DNA of 64,000 bases from Eriocheir sinensis (lineage: Eukaryota; Arthropoda; Malacostraca; Decapoda; Varunidae), in assembly GCF_024679095.1 (NCBI RefSeq), contig NW_026111662.1, forward strand, positions 351,990 to 415,989, given 5' to 3'. This document shows positions 61,923 through 64,000 of this stretch, piece after piece (the first letter of the stretch is position 1; each line of letters starts with the position of its first letter). The position numbers and the translations under genes are program-made. The notes under the pieces were generated by a model, which was not told the DNA's origin, did not search any database, and saw only the letters and a program-made list of their open reading frames with translations.

Positions 61923-62361
61923 CGCCCCTTTCACACGCGGACTCTTTGCAGCGCTGCTCAGCATATTTGCTGCTGATGAATAATGGAGATGAATGGATGC
62001 TGGCACACGCACTCACGACCACAAAAAGTAGCGCTACAAACAGATTTGTGTGGTTGGCTTCGCTGCCGGTAGCGACCACAAAAAGTAGCGCTGCTCGTCA
62101 CGATACATGGCATTTAATGGGAGTTTTCACACGTAGCTGCAGCAGCGCCACTTTTTTAGCAGCGCGTGCGTGGCGCGATTGTAGCGTTGCTAACGCCCTA
62201 CTCAATTTTAGTAGCGATGCTGAGAAGGGCCGCTAATTCGACACTCACCCCACAACACTTTCTAAAAAGATAAGCTGCGCTTCACCGCAGCGCTGCTAAA
62301 ACTGAGTCGTGCGTGAGTAGCGCTGCTGCAGCGCTCTAAGTGTCCCCGTGTGTAAGGGGCC
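61923..62361. mobile_element. 439 bp MITE with GCCCCTT-TCACACG termini
   Basis: The left end CGCCCCTTTCACACGCGGAC and the complement of the right end GGCCCCTTACACACGGGGAC are inverted repeats, both followed by GCAGCGCTGC-type words. The interior repeats AGCGCTGCT and AAAAAGTAGCGCT many times. No transposase. A Harbinger- or hAT-type origin is possible; the target duplication is unclear. Confidence 0.65.
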
Positions 62362-62801
62362 AAACAACGTCGCTGTTTCCCTGACCTTTAAGACATAAGC
62401 TCCGAGTGACATGTGTATAAGAGCCTTGGAACCTCTTTGAATTGTATATAGATGACTTCGAACCCCCTTACTCGAGATGGTTGTTGTTGTTGTTAAAACT
62501 GTTTACTATTTGTCATCTCGGAGACCTTAATCTTCTTCAATACAAGGCGATTCCTGTCTTGAGTGTTGCAGGAATGAAGGAAGGAAAGGAAGGGGAAGTG
62601 TTGTGGAGGGAATGTATGTGTGTTGTATGAATCTTGAGTGTTGCAGGTAGAAAAAGAAAGTAAGAAAGGGTTGCAGTGTGTTGTGTGTGTATATTTGAGT
62701 GTGGAGGTTGCAGGAAGAAAGGAAGGTAAGAAATAGTTGAGGATGGAAGGAAAGAGTTAACGATGGAAGGAGGATGAAGGAAGAAAGGAAGGAAGAGAAA
62801 A
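62362..62801. other. no gene; small purine-rich repeats
   Basis: TTGAGTGTTGCAGG(A/T)A occurs twice and GGAAGGAAAG words recur. Nothing coding. Confidence 0.5.

Positions 62802-64000
<1,199 letters not shown>

Overview
This is a gene-poor, extremely repeat-dense stretch of an animal nuclear genome. Spliced exons, tRNA-derived SINEs, several LINE types, mariner, piggyBac, Tigger/pogo and hAT-like relics, and an env-bearing Gypsy-type LTR element point to an arthropod. The combination of long (TA)n, (CT)n, (TG)n and (TAG)n arrays with these transposon types fits a decapod crustacean best. That taxonomic call is inference.

Layout. 0-9.2 kb: a 3.15 kb EN+RT LINE (minus), a foldback inverted repeat around a TG/TA core, a decayed piggyBac transposase and a second LINE relic. 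9.6-20.5 kb (minus): exons of a host gene resembling SAM-domain (SAMD3-like) proteins, with phase-consistent splice sites. Its roughly 8 kb intron holds a SINE, a frameshifted mariner, a second LINE copy, a TTAA-flanked transposon and several (TA)n arrays. One exon has an inverted, partly deleted second copy beside it. 20.6-23.2 kb: nested non-autonomous DNA transposons and SINEs. 25.4-34.5 kb: a CR1-like LINE fragment, then an 8.5 kb Gypsy/errantivirus-like element (minus) with PR, RT, RNase H, IN and env relics and near-identical LTR ends. 34.5-37.4 kb: an acidic repeat protein fragment and simple sequence. 37.4-47.3 kb: a CR1-like 3' fragment inside a (CT)n array, then four copies of a LINE with a C-terminal zinc knuckle and restriction-like endonuclease region, each ending at a (TAG)n array. 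47.3-55.4 kb: tetranucleotide, (CT)n and long pyrimidine-rich tandem repeats, a MITE family and a third CR1-like fragment. 55.4-56.5 kb: the last exon of a single-pass membrane protein gene. 56.8-64 kb: successive local tandem repeats, a full-length tRNA-SINE, two MITEs and a long (GT)n.

Only two loci look like host genes: the SAMD3-like gene and the membrane-protein exon. Both, and the acidic-repeat fragment at 34.5 kb, carry an apparent one-base loss in a G/C run, so consensus errors should be excluded before calling them broken. The main biological story is mobile elements living in, and perhaps targeting, microsatellites. The clearest case is the endonuclease-bearing LINE family in (TAG)n.
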